Of a stretch of 64,000 bases of DNA, positions 25,387 to 34,948 are shown one piece after another. Under the pieces are notes generated by a model, which did no database searches, was not told where the DNA came from, and worked only from the letters and a program-made list of their open reading frames with translations. Source of the stretch: Rhodothermia bacterium (GTDB lineage Bacteria; Bacteroidota; Rhodothermia; Rhodothermales; UBA2364); the NCBI GenBank assembly GCA_017303715.1, contig JAFLBZ010000012.1:1-64000 (forward strand), written 5' to 3'. A program made the translations under genes and the position numbers. Each line of letters begins with the position of its first letter. Positions within the stretch are counted from its first letter, which is position 1.

Positions 25387-26454
25387 TTATCTGATCACCA
25401 TCATCCATTCTGCTGGGCTTGTTGGTGTATTTTGCCGAATTTGGTCTAAGGAGCACCGCAGCAATTCTCCCATACGGGTACAACGTCTGAAAACATCGCT
25501 ATTGTAATGTTTAGCCAACTGCTCGCCCAAAATCGTGACATTTTCAGGATGTGAAATAACATCCATCGTCATCACATCCAAAAGATACTCCAAGCGGGTA
25601 CGGGATACGGTCATCCTTTGGCTGATCAAAGCACGTTCTTCACGTTGGTATTGTAAGGCGGATTTGGTGTCCAATAGGTTTAGCCCCAGCTTTACCAAAG
25701 ATAGGTTCTGGGTATAAAATTGTGGGAGGTAAACATTTTTTTTCCAATGATAAGACTGCTGGTCGAAGTCTATGGGCCGCATCCGATAATGCCATTTTTC
25801 AAAGTCCTTCGTCATATCTACCACAAAATTGCCGGAGTGCATATCGCCCAAAAGCCGTACAAAACAACGCTCATTGAACTTAACAAACTCTTTAGCCAAA
25901 CGTACTTGGTCGAATTTATTGGGGGGGATATTTTCCCGCATAAAGGCATCTGCCGGAATACCAATGATGTGTTCCTCGATAACAGTGGTGCCGTGGATAA
26001 AATAATTTAGCCGATTTGGGGATAGAATATGCTCCAATTCTAAACCATAAATCCGGTTGGCATCCGTTCGCTTCACGTAATAATAATCAATATTATCGTT
26101 CATCCGATTGATCACCCTGATCCGAAAAGGCATGGTATTCCCGTAGAGGCACAAGTCCACGCGGTCTATGTCTAAGTGTTCGATAATTTGTCGGTCACGG
26201 TGCCCATACAAAATGGCATAGGTAACGCGAAGGCTATCATAAATTTCCTTCATCTCGCTGGGGGCATAGTACACCGTGGACCAAAGGGTGTCTTTACCTG
26301 TTTCGTCACGTTGGGCGACAGAGTTGTCAAACCGGAGAAGGTCATCGTATCGGATGCCTTCGCCGAAGATGCGCCCGTATTTTGACAAGTAATCGTAGAA
26401 GTCTTTCCGGACAGGATAAACCGCTTTTTTCTTGCTGATTAAGTTCTTTTTCAT
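25387..26454 (-). CDS. Kinase-fold protein of unknown function
   Basis: The 355-residue protein has no signal peptide or membrane segment. The middle holds LLGDMHSGNFVVD (about residues 207-219), then MRPIDFDQQSY about 14 residues later. This H-x-x-N then D-F-D pattern is that of the catalytic loop and metal-binding DFD/DFG of protein-kinase-like and aminoglycoside-phosphotransferase-like enzymes. The N-lobe has YYVKRTDANRIYGLELEH, with a possible ATP-binding Lys. The C-terminal 100 residues are helical. Substrate is unknown. It precedes the GntR gene by 78 bases on the same strand. The family is familiar in style from Bacteroidota but I cannot name it. Confidence 0.65.
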   Translation of the reverse strand: MKKNLISKKKAVYPVRKDFYDYLSKYGRIFGEGIRYDDLLRFDNSVAQRDETGKDTLWSTVYYAPSEMKEIYDSLRVTYAILYGHRDRQIIEHLDIDRVDLCLYGNTMPFRIRVINRMNDNIDYYYVKRTDANRIYGLELEHILSPNRLNYFIHGTTVIEEHIIGIPADAFMRENIPPNKFDQVRLAKEFVKFNERCFVRLLGDMHSGNFVVDMTKDFEKWHYRMRPIDFDQQSYHWKKNVYLPQFYTQNLSLVKLGLNLLDTKSALQYQREERALISQRMTVSRTRLEYLLDVMTMDVISHPENVTILGEQLAKHYNSDVFRRCTRMGELLRCSLDQIRQNTPTSPAEWMMVIR

Positions 26455-26561
26455 CGGCTTTGGCCTATAGGCATTTTAAGGGTTCCGAAACCAATTTAAA
26501 CTTCAAACGTATGGAAGTGACCTTACCCCAAAAAAAACCTCAACTTTTAACCAAGACCACC

Positions 26562-26777
26562 ATGAATATTATCGGAACCATCACTTACCAAGATTTTGAA
26601 GGCGGATTTTGGGGCATCATCGGCGACGACGATCAAAAATATTACCCCGTCGAGGGTATTCCTGAAAACCTACAAACCGATGGGCTGCGGGTAGAGGCCG
26701 AGGTAGAACCGACCAACGTTTTTTCCTTTATCATGTGGGGACAATCCGTCATATTGTTGATGATTCGCCGCATATAA
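26562..26777 (+). CDS. Small conserved-looking protein, unknown
   Basis: This 71-residue protein starts MNIIGTITYQDFEGGFWGII, followed by GDDDQKYYPVEGIPENL and an OB-like beta pattern, and ends in a hydrophobic stretch (FSFIMWGQSVILLMIRRI). It looks like a small single-domain beta protein. ATGs at 26460 and 26511 also lie in frame, but the sequence after 26562 is the part with regular beta pattern. It is 37 bases ahead of the subtilisin gene and probably co-transcribed with it; a role as its partner or inhibitor is only a guess. Confidence 0.6.
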   Translation: MNIIGTITYQDFEGGFWGIIGDDDQKYYPVEGIPENLQTDGLRVEAEVEPTNVFSFIMWGQSVILLMIRRI

Positions 26778-26814
26778 CTTTTCAACAATCACTTCCTTTT
26801 GAGGAATAAATGCT

Positions 26815-28284
26815 ATGAATTTAACAGACCAAACCACCATTTTAGCGATGGTTGCTGGCTTAGGGATTGCATGGGAAGGCAGCAAGGCAACGGGTAAAAA
26901 TCCGCTTATGATATTAGGCGCTGGTGTCTTATTGATTTTTGTGGCCGCAAACCATCTTTTTGGGACAGCTCCCTTGATGACGTCTGTTCCTGCATTATTA
27001 AAAGATTTGGGCTTGGGACTACTGGCAGGAAGCGCTATGATGGTTTGGCGAAAAGCGGCAGGCCATTCTTTTTTGGTGGGAGGGCTTGTTTTGCTCGGTA
27101 TGGCAGGCGTGGGATATGGCGCTTGGTACCTTTTCCAAAATACAAAACAAGTCTTGTTGGAACTTGGTCCCGATGACCGTATTACTGAAGTGATGCCGAT
27201 TTTAGTGCGTTATGGGGTGGCGTATGAACGGGCTTTCCCCGAAGTCTCTTTGGAGGAAGATGAAAACCTCGCGCAATATTTTTTGCTTAGCGGGACGGCC
27301 TCGGTGATGGAGAAGGTGATGCGTGAATTGCGTGCAGATCGTGAAAATGTGGATCATGTAGAATGGAATAGTGAAGTAACCTTGGAGCCAGAAGTGCCGC
27401 AAACACCTCTAAACCAAGCTGGAATCCAATCCAATGATCCCAAAGCCAACGAACAATGGGCGCTTCGGGCTATTTATGCGAACGAAGCCTTTACAATCCT
27501 GAAAAATGCAAGTCCTAAACGCAAGGCCAAAATTGCGATTCTCGATACAGGTGTAGATAGTGGGCACGAAGACCTGAAAAGTGTTTTCCATAAATCCTCT
27601 GGAGATAAAGACTTACACGGACATGGTACGCACTGCGCTGGAATTGCAGGCGCGGCAACCAACAATGGCCTTGGTGTGGCCTCGCTCAATTGGGAAGGAC
27701 GGTTTATTGAAATTCGCGGCTACCATGCGTTGAATGGTGGCGGGGCGGGTACAAACGAGTCTATCGCACAAGCCATGATCAGCGCCGTAGAAGAAGGGGC
27801 GGATATCCTCTCTATGTCGCTTGGTGGCTACTCGCCAACAGCCCCGAAAGTGATCCGAGATGCTGTGCAATTTGCCTTGAAGCGGCAAGTGGTGGTGATT
27901 GCAGCCGCCGGAAACGCCAACGACTCGGCACGCAACCACAGCCCAGCAAATATCAATGGCGTCATTACTGTCTCGGCAGTAGATGCTGCAAAGAAAAAAG
28001 CAAGTTTTTCCAATACCAACAATGGCCTTAAACGGCCTATCGCCGCACCCGGTGTGGACATCCTTTCTACCAAGCCCGGTGGGATGTATATGGCACATTC
28101 TGGAACCTCGATGGCGACGCCCTTAGTGGCTGGACTTGCTGGTATTCTGCGGGCGTTTAGACCAGACCTAAAGCCGGACGAGCTTTATCAAATTTTACAG
28201 CGAACAGGACAGGAAGTGGCGGATTCAGGAAAGGTCGGGCGGGTGATTAATGCCGAGGCTGCCATCCGTGTAGTGCTTCCTTAA
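26815..28284 (+). CDS. Membrane-anchored subtilisin-like (S8) serine protease
   Basis: The protein has 489 residues. Four hydrophobic segments lie in the first 110 residues (about 8-20, 31-50, 57-77, 86-107) in place of a signal peptide. Residues 113-185 resemble a small prodomain. The peptidase S8 domain (235-485) has an intact triad: D244 in ILDTGVD, H270 in HGHGTHCAG and S432 in SGTSMATP, with oxyanion Asn N367 in AAAGNAND. Most subtilases are secreted; a multi-span N-terminus places this one at the inner membrane, with the side of the catalytic domain not determined. A GAGG box about 12 bases before the start is weak. It follows a 71-residue gene by 37 bases. Confidence 0.9.
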   Translation: MNLTDQTTILAMVAGLGIAWEGSKATGKNPLMILGAGVLLIFVAANHLFGTAPLMTSVPALLKDLGLGLLAGSAMMVWRKAAGHSFLVGGLVLLGMAGVGYGAWYLFQNTKQVLLELGPDDRITEVMPILVRYGVAYERAFPEVSLEEDENLAQYFLLSGTASVMEKVMRELRADRENVDHVEWNSEVTLEPEVPQTPLNQAGIQSNDPKANEQWALRAIYANEAFTILKNASPKRKAKIAILDTGVDSGHEDLKSVFHKSSGDKDLHGHGTHCAGIAGAATNNGLGVASLNWEGRFIEIRGYHALNGGGAGTNESIAQAMISAVEEGADILSMSLGGYSPTAPKVIRDAVQFALKRQVVVIAAAGNANDSARNHSPANINGVITVSAVDAAKKKASFSNTNNGLKRPIAAPGVDILSTKPGGMYMAHSGTSMATPLVAGLAGILRAFRPDLKPDELYQILQRTGQEVADSGKVGRVINAEAAIRVVLP

Positions 28285-28309
28285 AAGGCTTTTTCGACCA
28301 AGTTAAGCT

Positions 28310-28340
28310 GCCGTGGATACACATCTGCGGCTGTTTTTTT
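28310..28340 (+). terminator. Probable terminator after the subtilisin gene
   Basis: GCCG (28310-28313) and CGGC (28328-28331) plus inner GAT/ATC pairs form an interrupted stem, followed by TGTTTTTTT. It lies 25 bases beyond the stop. Confidence 0.5.
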
Positions 28341-28453
28341 GCTCAAAAGCAAAGACTAAAATTATATTGCGTTGTGTTGAATTAGCGGTCATTACGTCGT
28401 AAAATACCTTAATACCAAACCTCGGCCTAACATTGGGCTTAAACAACTTTTTT

Positions 28454-28717
28454 ATGGACTATACCCTACATCAAAAAAAAGGCTTGGAACACCTGAATAA
28501 GGTTTTGCGCTATTATCCCATGGTTGCAGAAGGGACAAAGGCGGTCGTTGGACTTACGGGAGAGGACTGGCATGTCTTGTGCGATACCTTATTTCATATG
28601 AAAACCCCAAGAGAAGCCATTCCAGCACTGGTGACTACTTGGCAACTTTCAAAAGAAGGAGATCAAATAATTTTAGAAATGGGCGATGGCACATTGGTTT
28701 GGATTGAGATGTTCTAA
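28454..28717 (+). CDS. Small acidic protein, unknown
   Basis: The 87-residue protein starts MDYTLHQKKGLEHLNKVLRYY and ends GDGTLVWIEMF. It has helical character at both ends and no signal, membrane segment or known motif. A TTG start seven codons upstream is possible, but ATG at 28454 is preferred. The compositional bias and clean stop support a real gene, but no family is recognised. It stands alone between the subtilisin and nitronate monooxygenase genes. Confidence 0.55.
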   Translation: MDYTLHQKKGLEHLNKVLRYYPMVAEGTKAVVGLTGEDWHVLCDTLFHMKTPREAIPALVTTWQLSKEGDQIILEMGDGTLVWIEMF

Positions 28718-28833
28718 TTACAAGGGTTAAACACTCAATACAAATGAATGAGGTGTCTTTGTTTTGATTACTTGTTAAAAGTATAAAGACATAATCCCGT
28801 AGTCAATCACCAATCATTAATAACCAACTGCTT

Positions 28834-29799
28834 ATGTTACCTTCGCGCATTACCCATTTATTTAACATTCAATACCCAATTGTCCAAGCGGGGATGATTT
28901 GGGCGAGTGGTTGGAAGTTAGCAGCTGCGGCGGCTAAGGCTGGCGCTTTGGGGCTGATTGGGGCTGGTTCTATGTATCCAGACAACCTAAGGCACCACAT
29001 CCAATCGGCTAAAAAGGTGCTATTGGGGACGGGGGGTGTATTTGGGGTGAATGTACCATTGCTGTATCCGCAGATCAGCGAGATCATGGAGATTATCATG
29101 GATGAAGGGGTGAACGTGGTGTTTACCTCCGCTGGCAATCCCGCTACATGGACAAAACGGCTACAATCGGCTGGTTGTAAAGTGGTACATGTGACGGCAT
29201 CCACCAAATTTGCCCTGAAGTCTCGCGATGCTGGGTGCGATGCAGTGGTGGCCGAGGGCTTCGAGGCTGGTGGCCACAATGGCCGCGAAGAAACCACAAC
29301 AATGGTGCTGATACCCTTGGTGGTGGAGGCCGTTGGCGCTGATATTCCCGTTATTGCTGCTGGTGGTATCGGAACGGGTGCGCAGATGGCGGCAGCACTT
29401 GCTTTGGGTGCAGACGGGGTTCAGGTGGGTAGCCGATTTGCAGCCACACAAGAAGCAAGTTGCCATCCCGACTTTAAGGCGCGGGTGGTTGCTGCAAAAG
29501 AAGGCGATACTGTGCTTGCACTCAAGAAAACCGTACCTGTTCGGCTCCTTCGTAATGAATTTCAGCAAGAGGTACTCGCTGCCGAATCACGCGGTGCAAA
29601 TGCGGAGGAATTAAACGCATTGCTGGGCAAAGGTCGCGCCAAACGGGGCATGTTTGAAGGCGATATGCAATCCGGCGAATTGGAAATTGGGCAAGTAGCG
29701 GCGTCTATTCAAGACATCCCCACGGCGTCCGAGGTGGTAGAGCGCTTGGTGTCTGGTTGTAAAACATCGCTAAACCGACTCTCTAAGTGGACGGTCTAA
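28834..29799 (+). CDS. Nitronate monooxygenase / FabK-like FMN oxidoreductase
   Basis: The 321-residue TIM-barrel flavoprotein is of the 2-nitropropane dioxygenase family. Recognised by YPIVQAGMIWASG at the N-terminus, GFEAGGHNGREETTTMVLIP (the family signature with the conserved His in GGHNG), IPVIAAGGIGTGAQMAAALALGADGVQVGSRF (FMN phosphate site) and a C-terminal region with CxxG-like sequence. Such proteins either oxidise alkyl nitronates or act as the enoyl-ACP reductase FabK. Gene context does not decide, because no fatty-acid genes are nearby. Convergent with pyk. Confidence 0.88.
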   Translation: MLPSRITHLFNIQYPIVQAGMIWASGWKLAAAAAKAGALGLIGAGSMYPDNLRHHIQSAKKVLLGTGGVFGVNVPLLYPQISEIMEIIMDEGVNVVFTSAGNPATWTKRLQSAGCKVVHVTASTKFALKSRDAGCDAVVAEGFEAGGHNGREETTTMVLIPLVVEAVGADIPVIAAGGIGTGAQMAAALALGADGVQVGSRFAATQEASCHPDFKARVVAAKEGDTVLALKKTVPVRLLRNEFQQEVLAAESRGANAEELNALLGKGRAKRGMFEGDMQSGELEIGQVAASIQDIPTASEVVERLVSGCKTSLNRLSKWTV

Positions 29800-29838
29800 G
29801 GAAAAATATCCGTCATCCTCTGATTCGTTTGGTATGGG

Positions 29839-31266
29839 TTAATCCACAACCTTTACCAAGACCATATTCGTTTTCCCTTTAGCAGGAATAGGCATTCCTG
29901 CTGTAATCACAATCTTATCACCCTTAACCACAACGCCGCGATCTTTCAAAACTTGTTGTACCGTTGCAATGGCATCATCGGTGTTGTGCTGAAAAGGGAT
30001 TTGCACCCCTTGTGTACCCCATAAGAGCGATAACTGGGCCACAACCAATGGGCTAACGGTACAGGCATAAATGGGGACTTCTGGACGGTGTTGCGCAATG
30101 TTAAAGGCGGTATTGCCGGAATAGGTCAGGCAAACAATTGCTTTAGCCGCCATATCTTTTGCCATCCGACAGGCCGAGAGGCTGACGCTTTCCGTGACAT
30201 CACTGGGGTTAATAACGGCTTTTGAGGCGCGACGGGAAATAAGAGGGCTAGCCTCAATGGTTCTTGCAATTTCATCCATTACCCGAACGGTCTCAATGGG
30301 GTAATTTCCAGAAGCCGTCTCTGCCGAGAGCATGATGGCATCCGTACCATCCCAAACCGCATTTGCGACGTCGCTGGCTTCTGCACGAGTGGGTCGAGGG
30401 TTATGGATCATGCTTTCTAACATCTGCGTGGCGGTAATGACAGGCTTGGCAGCATTCAAACAAAGTCGAATGATTTTTTTCTGTACGATGGGCAATTCTG
30501 CCATTTTAGCCTCAATACCCAGATCACCGCGTGCAACCATAATGCCATCCGAAATAGCAATGATCTCTTCTAAGTTTGTAACCGCTTCTGGCTTTTCGAT
30601 CTTGGCAATGATTTTTACTTGGCTATCAGGCTTAAACGTCCGAATAGATTCACGCAAGTACGCTACATCTTTTGCGGCCCGAACAAAAGAAAGGGCAACC
30701 CAGTCCACACCTGCTTCAAGACCAAACTTAAGGTCATTCAGGTCTTTTTCCGTAAGTGCCGGTTGCTTTGCTGCAATATTGGGTAAATTTACCCCTTTGC
30801 GAGACTTAAGGGAAGTGCCCGCCCGCACGCGCACCTTCAAGTCCGTATGACTTATGATCTCCGTTACCTCAAGTTCCACATTCCCATCGTCCACCAAAAT
30901 TATGTTGCCAAGAACTGCTTCTTGTGCCAAAGAAGGGTAACTTACGTAAACGCGCTCTTTGGTACAGATTTCCAAAGGCTCCGTGGTTAAGACCAATTCC
31001 TCACCAATGGAAATGGCAAACCCTTCGTTGAGCAGGCGTCCTAACCTGATCTTTGGACCTTGCAAATCTTGTAAGATGGCAATTTCCTTTCCGGTATCGC
31101 GGGAAACCTTGCGGATGCGGTTGATACGATCCCAATGTTCGTCGTGGGTTCCGTGAGAGAAATTGAGTCGAGCTACGTTCATACCTGCTTCTACCAACTC
31201 GGTTAGCTTATCGTAGCTTTGTGAGGCTGGGCCAATGGTGCAAACAATTTTTGTCCGGCGCTTCAT
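29839..31266 (-). CDS. pyk: Pyruvate kinase
   Basis: This 475-residue glycolytic enzyme converts PEP and ADP to pyruvate and ATP. It has RTKIVCTIGPAS at the start, NVARLNFSHGTHDEH, the B-domain inserted near residues 70-170, IAKIEKPEAVTNLEEI, and ISDGIMVARGDLGIE (catalytic Glu and metal site). TATQMLESMI and AVWDGTDAIMLSAETASGNYP follow. The C-terminal domain (350-475) has the usual allosteric-site fold. Length is normal for the bacterial form without a PEP-utiliser extension. Monocistronic by spacing. Confidence 0.97.
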   Translation of the reverse strand: MKRRTKIVCTIGPASQSYDKLTELVEAGMNVARLNFSHGTHDEHWDRINRIRKVSRDTGKEIAILQDLQGPKIRLGRLLNEGFAISIGEELVLTTEPLEICTKERVYVSYPSLAQEAVLGNIILVDDGNVELEVTEIISHTDLKVRVRAGTSLKSRKGVNLPNIAAKQPALTEKDLNDLKFGLEAGVDWVALSFVRAAKDVAYLRESIRTFKPDSQVKIIAKIEKPEAVTNLEEIIAISDGIMVARGDLGIEAKMAELPIVQKKIIRLCLNAAKPVITATQMLESMIHNPRPTRAEASDVANAVWDGTDAIMLSAETASGNYPIETVRVMDEIARTIEASPLISRRASKAVINPSDVTESVSLSACRMAKDMAAKAIVCLTYSGNTAFNIAQHRPEVPIYACTVSPLVVAQLSLLWGTQGVQIPFQHNTDDAIATVQQVLKDRGVVVKGDKIVITAGMPIPAKGKTNMVLVKVVD

Positions 31267-31570
31267 GCAAGAATTTGGGTAAAGTGAGACAATGCGGTAG
31301 GGTAAGATAGGGATATTGTAAGTGTTTCGGAATGGGTATGGGGTAAATCGGTGTGCTTTTTAATCATTTGTTTTTATAGGCTTTACTGAAAAAGTCAATA
31401 AAGATTCTGGCCTAATCTTTGTTTTCTTTGGCTGGAAGCGGTTCCGTTATGGTTCTTTGGTGAAGTGTAAAAAAATGGGACTTTATTCATGATTCGTCGT
31501 TTTGCGATCCAGTTTTAAACAACAATACCCGTAAGATGGGGTCTTACGGGTATGAACATTCGGAGTCGGA
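31267..31570. other. Intergenic region between pyk and ftsH
   Basis: The region is about 300 bases with no gene. It contains the ftsH terminator hairpin at 31525-31553 and must hold the pyk promoter, for which I found no clear TTG-N20-TAnnTTG match. Confidence 0.5.
31525..31553 (-). terminator. Terminator hairpin after ftsH
   Basis: ATACCCGTAAGA (31525-31536) pairs perfectly with TCTTACGGGTAT (31542-31553) around a five-base loop. On the minus strand it is followed by TGTTGTTTAAAA. It lies 18 bases beyond the ftsH stop. Confidence 0.75.
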
Positions 31571-33616
31571 TTAAGCACCAAATAAGGCTGCTTCACCTAA
31601 GGTGGAGGAGCCATCTCCACCATTATTCGGTTGGCTTGGGGTGAGTTCTTCGTGCGGGTGTAGTTCGAGCGGGGCATATGGACGTTCACCCAAGATTTCT
31701 ACCAAGTCTTTTGCCGTTAGAATTTCCTTCTTTAACAATGCCTGCGCCAGCATCTCTAATTGCTCTTGCTTTTCACGGAGCAGCGTTAGGGTGCGGTTCC
31801 GCACTTCGTTAATCAGGCTTTTTGCTTCAAGGTCTATTTCTAATGCAGTGGCTTCCGAAAACGGCTTGGTAATAAAGGGATTCTCTTCTCGGCTGCTCAT
31901 GTTGTAGCTCACATAACCGATTTTTTCACTCATCCCATAATCCACGACCATCGCATACGCCAGTTTTGTAATGCGCTCTAAGTCGTTCTGCGCACCCGTA
32001 GAAATGCGCCCAAATATAATTTCCTCCGCAACCCGTCCACCCATAGACATTACCATCCGGTCTATCAAGGCTTCTTTGGTATAGAGGTAGCGTTCTTCGG
32101 GCAGGTATTGTGCATATCCCAATGCCGCTAAACCACGAGGAATGATGGATACCTTTACAATTGGGTCTGCATATTCGGAATACCACCCAGCAATGGCGTG
32201 GCCGGCTTCGTGATAAGCTACGATTTTCTTTTCTTCGGGCGAGATAAGCTTGTTTTTCTTTTCTAACCCGGCGATTACACGGTCAATGGCCTGTTCAAAA
32301 TCCACCATCTCAATGGCATTTCGGTTTAGGCGTGCTGCGAGTAAGGCGGCTTCATTACAAACGTTGGCAATCTCGGCTCCGGCAAACCCCGGCGTTTGAC
32401 CCGCTAAAGCATAGAGGTCTATATTGTCGGTCAAGGTCAAATGGCGGGTATGCACCTTAAAGATCTCGAATCGCTCCTTACGATCTGGCCGATCTATTAG
32501 GATTTGGCGATCAAAGCGCCCCGGACGTAGCAAGGCGGGGTCTAAAATGTCTGGACGGTTGGTTGCAGCCATAATGATAACGCCTTTGTCGGTGTTAAAA
32601 CCATCCATCTCTACCAAAATTTGGTTGAGGGTGTTTTCTCGTTCATCATTGCCTCCCATCACCAAGCCTTTGGCGCGTGAACGTCCGATCGCATCAATTT
32701 CGTCAATAAATATAATACAAGGTGCTTTTTCTTTGGCCTGCGCAAAAAGATCTCGCACCCGAGCGGCACCCACGCCCACAAACATTTCTACAAAGTCCGA
32801 GCCTGAAAGGGAGAAGAACGGGACATTTGCTTCGCCCGCCACTGCTTTCGCCAAGAGGGTTTTACCCGTTCCCGGAGGGCCTACCAGCAATACGCCTTTG
32901 GGAAGTTTACCTCCTAATTTGGTGAACCGTTTAGGGCTTTTAAGAAACTCGACCACTTCTTGTACCTCTGCTTTTGGCTCGTTCAAGCCAGCCACGTCCG
33001 CAAATGTAATCCGCCGATCAGAGTTTGCATCAAACAAAACAGCTTTATTTTTTCCGATACTCAATACTTGTTGCCCCGGATTCATCCGCCGGAACATGAA
33101 TACCCAAAGCCCAACGATAAGCAATAGCGGGAAAATCCAAGTCATCAAAGTACCCAACCAATTGTCCTCCCGACGTGCACTAAATACGACCTGTGCACCG
33201 TCTTTGTGTGCGCGGTTATGGTTTTCGATAAAAGCGGTAAGTTGGTGATCCAAAGGCTTGGTGGTCGTAAAGCGCCGCCGTGCCTTTTGGGTGTCCTCTG
33301 AGTTCCAAATGCTCTGTTGAACCTCGTTTGGCGTCACTTTTTTATCATTCAGTGCCTTTTGGGTGTAAAGTCCTGAAATACGTGAATCATTGATGAGTTC
33401 TATTTGTTCAATATATCCTTTTTCGATATAGCTTAGGAGGGTGCTGTATTCCAACCGATTTGGATTGGTTGATCCCATCAGGTAGATATTGATCGCACCT
33501 AAAATGATGAAAATAATCGCATAAATCCAGATAGAAGGACGGTTTCGAGCGTCTGAAGAACGTTTTTCCGGTGGGGTGTTTTGCTCTTCGGGATTGGTGC
33601 GCGGTTCTTGCGCCAT
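31571..33616 (-). CDS. ftsH: ATP-dependent zinc metalloprotease FtsH
   Basis: The 681-residue membrane AAA+ protease has two membrane segments (about 28-47 and 153-173) flanking a periplasmic domain. The Walker A GPPGTGKT is near 250. Walker B is IIFIDEID. The second region of homology is [19 protein letters not shown]. The zinc motif HEAGH is near 470, and the third ligand Asp follows. The C-terminus is extended and acidic ([12 protein letters not shown]). It degrades damaged membrane proteins and regulatory substrates. Length and domain order are normal. It is followed by its own terminator. Confidence 0.98.
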   Translation of the reverse strand: MAQEPRTNPEEQNTPPEKRSSDARNRPSIWIYAIIFIILGAINIYLMGSTNPNRLEYSTLLSYIEKGYIEQIELINDSRISGLYTQKALNDKKVTPNEVQQSIWNSEDTQKARRRFTTTKPLDHQLTAFIENHNRAHKDGAQVVFSARREDNWLGTLMTWIFPLLLIVGLWVFMFRRMNPGQQVLSIGKNKAVLFDANSDRRITFADVAGLNEPKAEVQEVVEFLKSPKRFTKLGGKLPKGVLLVGPPGTGKTLLAKAVAGEANVPFFSLSGSDFVEMFVGVGAARVRDLFAQAKEKAPCIIFIDEIDAIGRSRAKGLVMGGNDERENTLNQILVEMDGFNTDKGVIIMAATNRPDILDPALLRPGRFDRQILIDRPDRKERFEIFKVHTRHLTLTDNIDLYALAGQTPGFAGAEIANVCNEAALLAARLNRNAIEMVDFEQAIDRVIAGLEKKNKLISPEEKKIVAYHEAGHAIAGWYSEYADPIVKVSIIPRGLAALGYAQYLPEERYLYTKEALIDRMVMSMGGRVAEEIIFGRISTGAQNDLERITKLAYAMVVDYGMSEKIGYVSYNMSSREENPFITKPFSEATALEIDLEAKSLINEVRNRTLTLLREKQEQLEMLAQALLKKEILTAKDLVEILGERPYAPLELHPHEELTPSQPNNGGDGSSTLGEAALFGA

Positions 33617-33964
33617 AAGTGTAGCCTATTTAGAATGTGAAAAGGGGCTTTTTTTGCTTGCTTTACGCCAAGTGATTGGGTTTGGTTCCGTTAAAGACCT
33701 GTAAAGCGTTTGTATCTTCATAGGCTTTTTGGGGTTAATACAAAATGTATTAGGTTGATAAAAGAAAATGGATTAGCAAAGCTATTTTTAAGTGCTGTGA
33801 CAATCGAATCACAATAACGTATGTAGAATAAAGTTTGGATTATTTAAACATGTTTGGATTTTATCCGGCAAATCTGTTGAATAACTAATCTTTTTTGGTG
33901 GATAATCGGTTGATGGTCGAATTTTGTATAATGATACTTCTTTGTAACCAATCCAAGAACGTCC
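33617..33964. other. Divergent intergenic region between ftsH and phenylalanine hydroxylase
   Basis: These 348 bases have no gene. They hold a palindrome AATACA-AAA-TGTATT at 33737-33751, on the ftsH side, which could be an operator. The half nearer the hydroxylase is AT-rich with several TTG and TATAAT-like words but no promoter I can place with confidence. Confidence 0.45.
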
Positions 33965-34795
33965 ATGTTTGAGACCGCATTAACCGAAGTTCAGCCCAAA
34001 GTTGTTCTTACGGCTTATGAAAAGGCCGCTTTTGATGGCATAGACCCACGGTGCATCCCGCAACATTTGGAAAATCCGCCTCCTATTGGTGATGAGATTC
34101 TTACCCCATACTATTCGGAAACGGAATGCGATATTTGGGGTAAATTGTTTGAACGGCAAATGGCGCTTTTGCCCGGACGTGCCAGTAAGGCGTATTTGCA
34201 AGGTGTTTTGGCATTAGGACTTCGTGCAGATCACATCCCTTCCTTAAAAGAACTGAGTGAAAAACTTTTTGTGACGACGGGGTGGAAAATCGCCCGCATA
34301 CCGGGACTGCTCCATCCTACTGATTTTTTTGAACTACTCTCTAAACGCATTTTTCCCTGTACCGACTATGTTCGGGAGGCGTCAGAATTAGACTATACAC
34401 CAGCGCCCGATTGTTTTCATGATATTTTTGGCCACCTACCTATGATTACCAATCCGCATTTTGCCAATTTCTATCAAGATTTTGGACGGGCGGCCTTGAG
34501 TGCTACACCTGAGCAGCAAATCGGTTTAGAACGCCTACACTGGTTTTGTGTGGAATTTGGTTTGGTGGAAGAAGACGGCGGGCGGCGGATTTTTGGCGCG
34601 GGCGTTTTGTCTTCAAAAGAGGAGGTCATTCATGCCCTTTCCGACGAGGTGACCGTTTTTGAGTTTGATCCTGAGCGTATCGTAACCCAAGACTATGAGG
34701 TTTGGCATTTACAAAACACTCTATTTACGCACGCTTCCTACGAGGCGCTTGAAAAGGGGTTTCGGCGCTGGTGCAAAGGCCAAAGATTGCTCTAA
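33965..34795 (+). CDS. phhA: Phenylalanine 4-monooxygenase
   Basis: This 276-residue iron- and pterin-dependent hydroxylase converts phenylalanine to tyrosine. The iron ligands are H152 and H157 in FHDIFGHLP and E197 in HWFCVEFGLV, the exact aromatic amino-acid hydroxylase signature. RIPGLLHPTDFFELLSKRIFP and GAGVLSSKEE are also typical. Length fits the bacterial catalytic-domain-only form; there is no ACT regulatory domain. Bacterial forms need a pterin cofactor, whose recycling genes are not in the window. It is monocistronic, with a strong terminator downstream. Confidence 0.96.
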   Translation: MFETALTEVQPKVVLTAYEKAAFDGIDPRCIPQHLENPPPIGDEILTPYYSETECDIWGKLFERQMALLPGRASKAYLQGVLALGLRADHIPSLKELSEKLFVTTGWKIARIPGLLHPTDFFELLSKRIFPCTDYVREASELDYTPAPDCFHDIFGHLPMITNPHFANFYQDFGRAALSATPEQQIGLERLHWFCVEFGLVEEDGGRRIFGAGVLSSKEEVIHALSDEVTVFEFDPERIVTQDYEVWHLQNTLFTHASYEALEKGFRRWCKGQRLL

Positions 34796-34889
34796 ATAAT
34801 GGTGCGTTTTGGGGTTGCAACTACTGCTATGGAACGTGTTCCTCTTAAAAACATGGTGAGGAATGTGCGGTAAGTGGCGGCGATCCATC

Positions 34890-34930
34890 AAAAAGAAAAC
34901 CCCGAAGCAAAGCAACGGGGTTTTCTTTTT
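34890..34930. terminator. Bidirectional terminator
   Basis: AAAAAGAAAACCCCG (34890-34904) pairs perfectly with CGGGGTTTTCTTTTT (34916-34930) across an 11-base loop. A/T tails on both sides let it serve the hydroxylase gene on the plus strand and the T9SS cargo gene on the minus strand. Confidence 0.9.
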
Positions 34931-34948
34931 GGTCAAATAAACTTGTCG

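Noticed and set aside
32424-33248. 274-codon frame antisense to ftsH
   Set aside because: Ser/Arg-rich reverse reading of the AAA+ domain; no family pattern.
3750-33927. Shared word TTGATGGTC-AATTTTG near 3750 and 33911
   Set aside because: One match of this length with a mismatch is expected by chance in a window this size.
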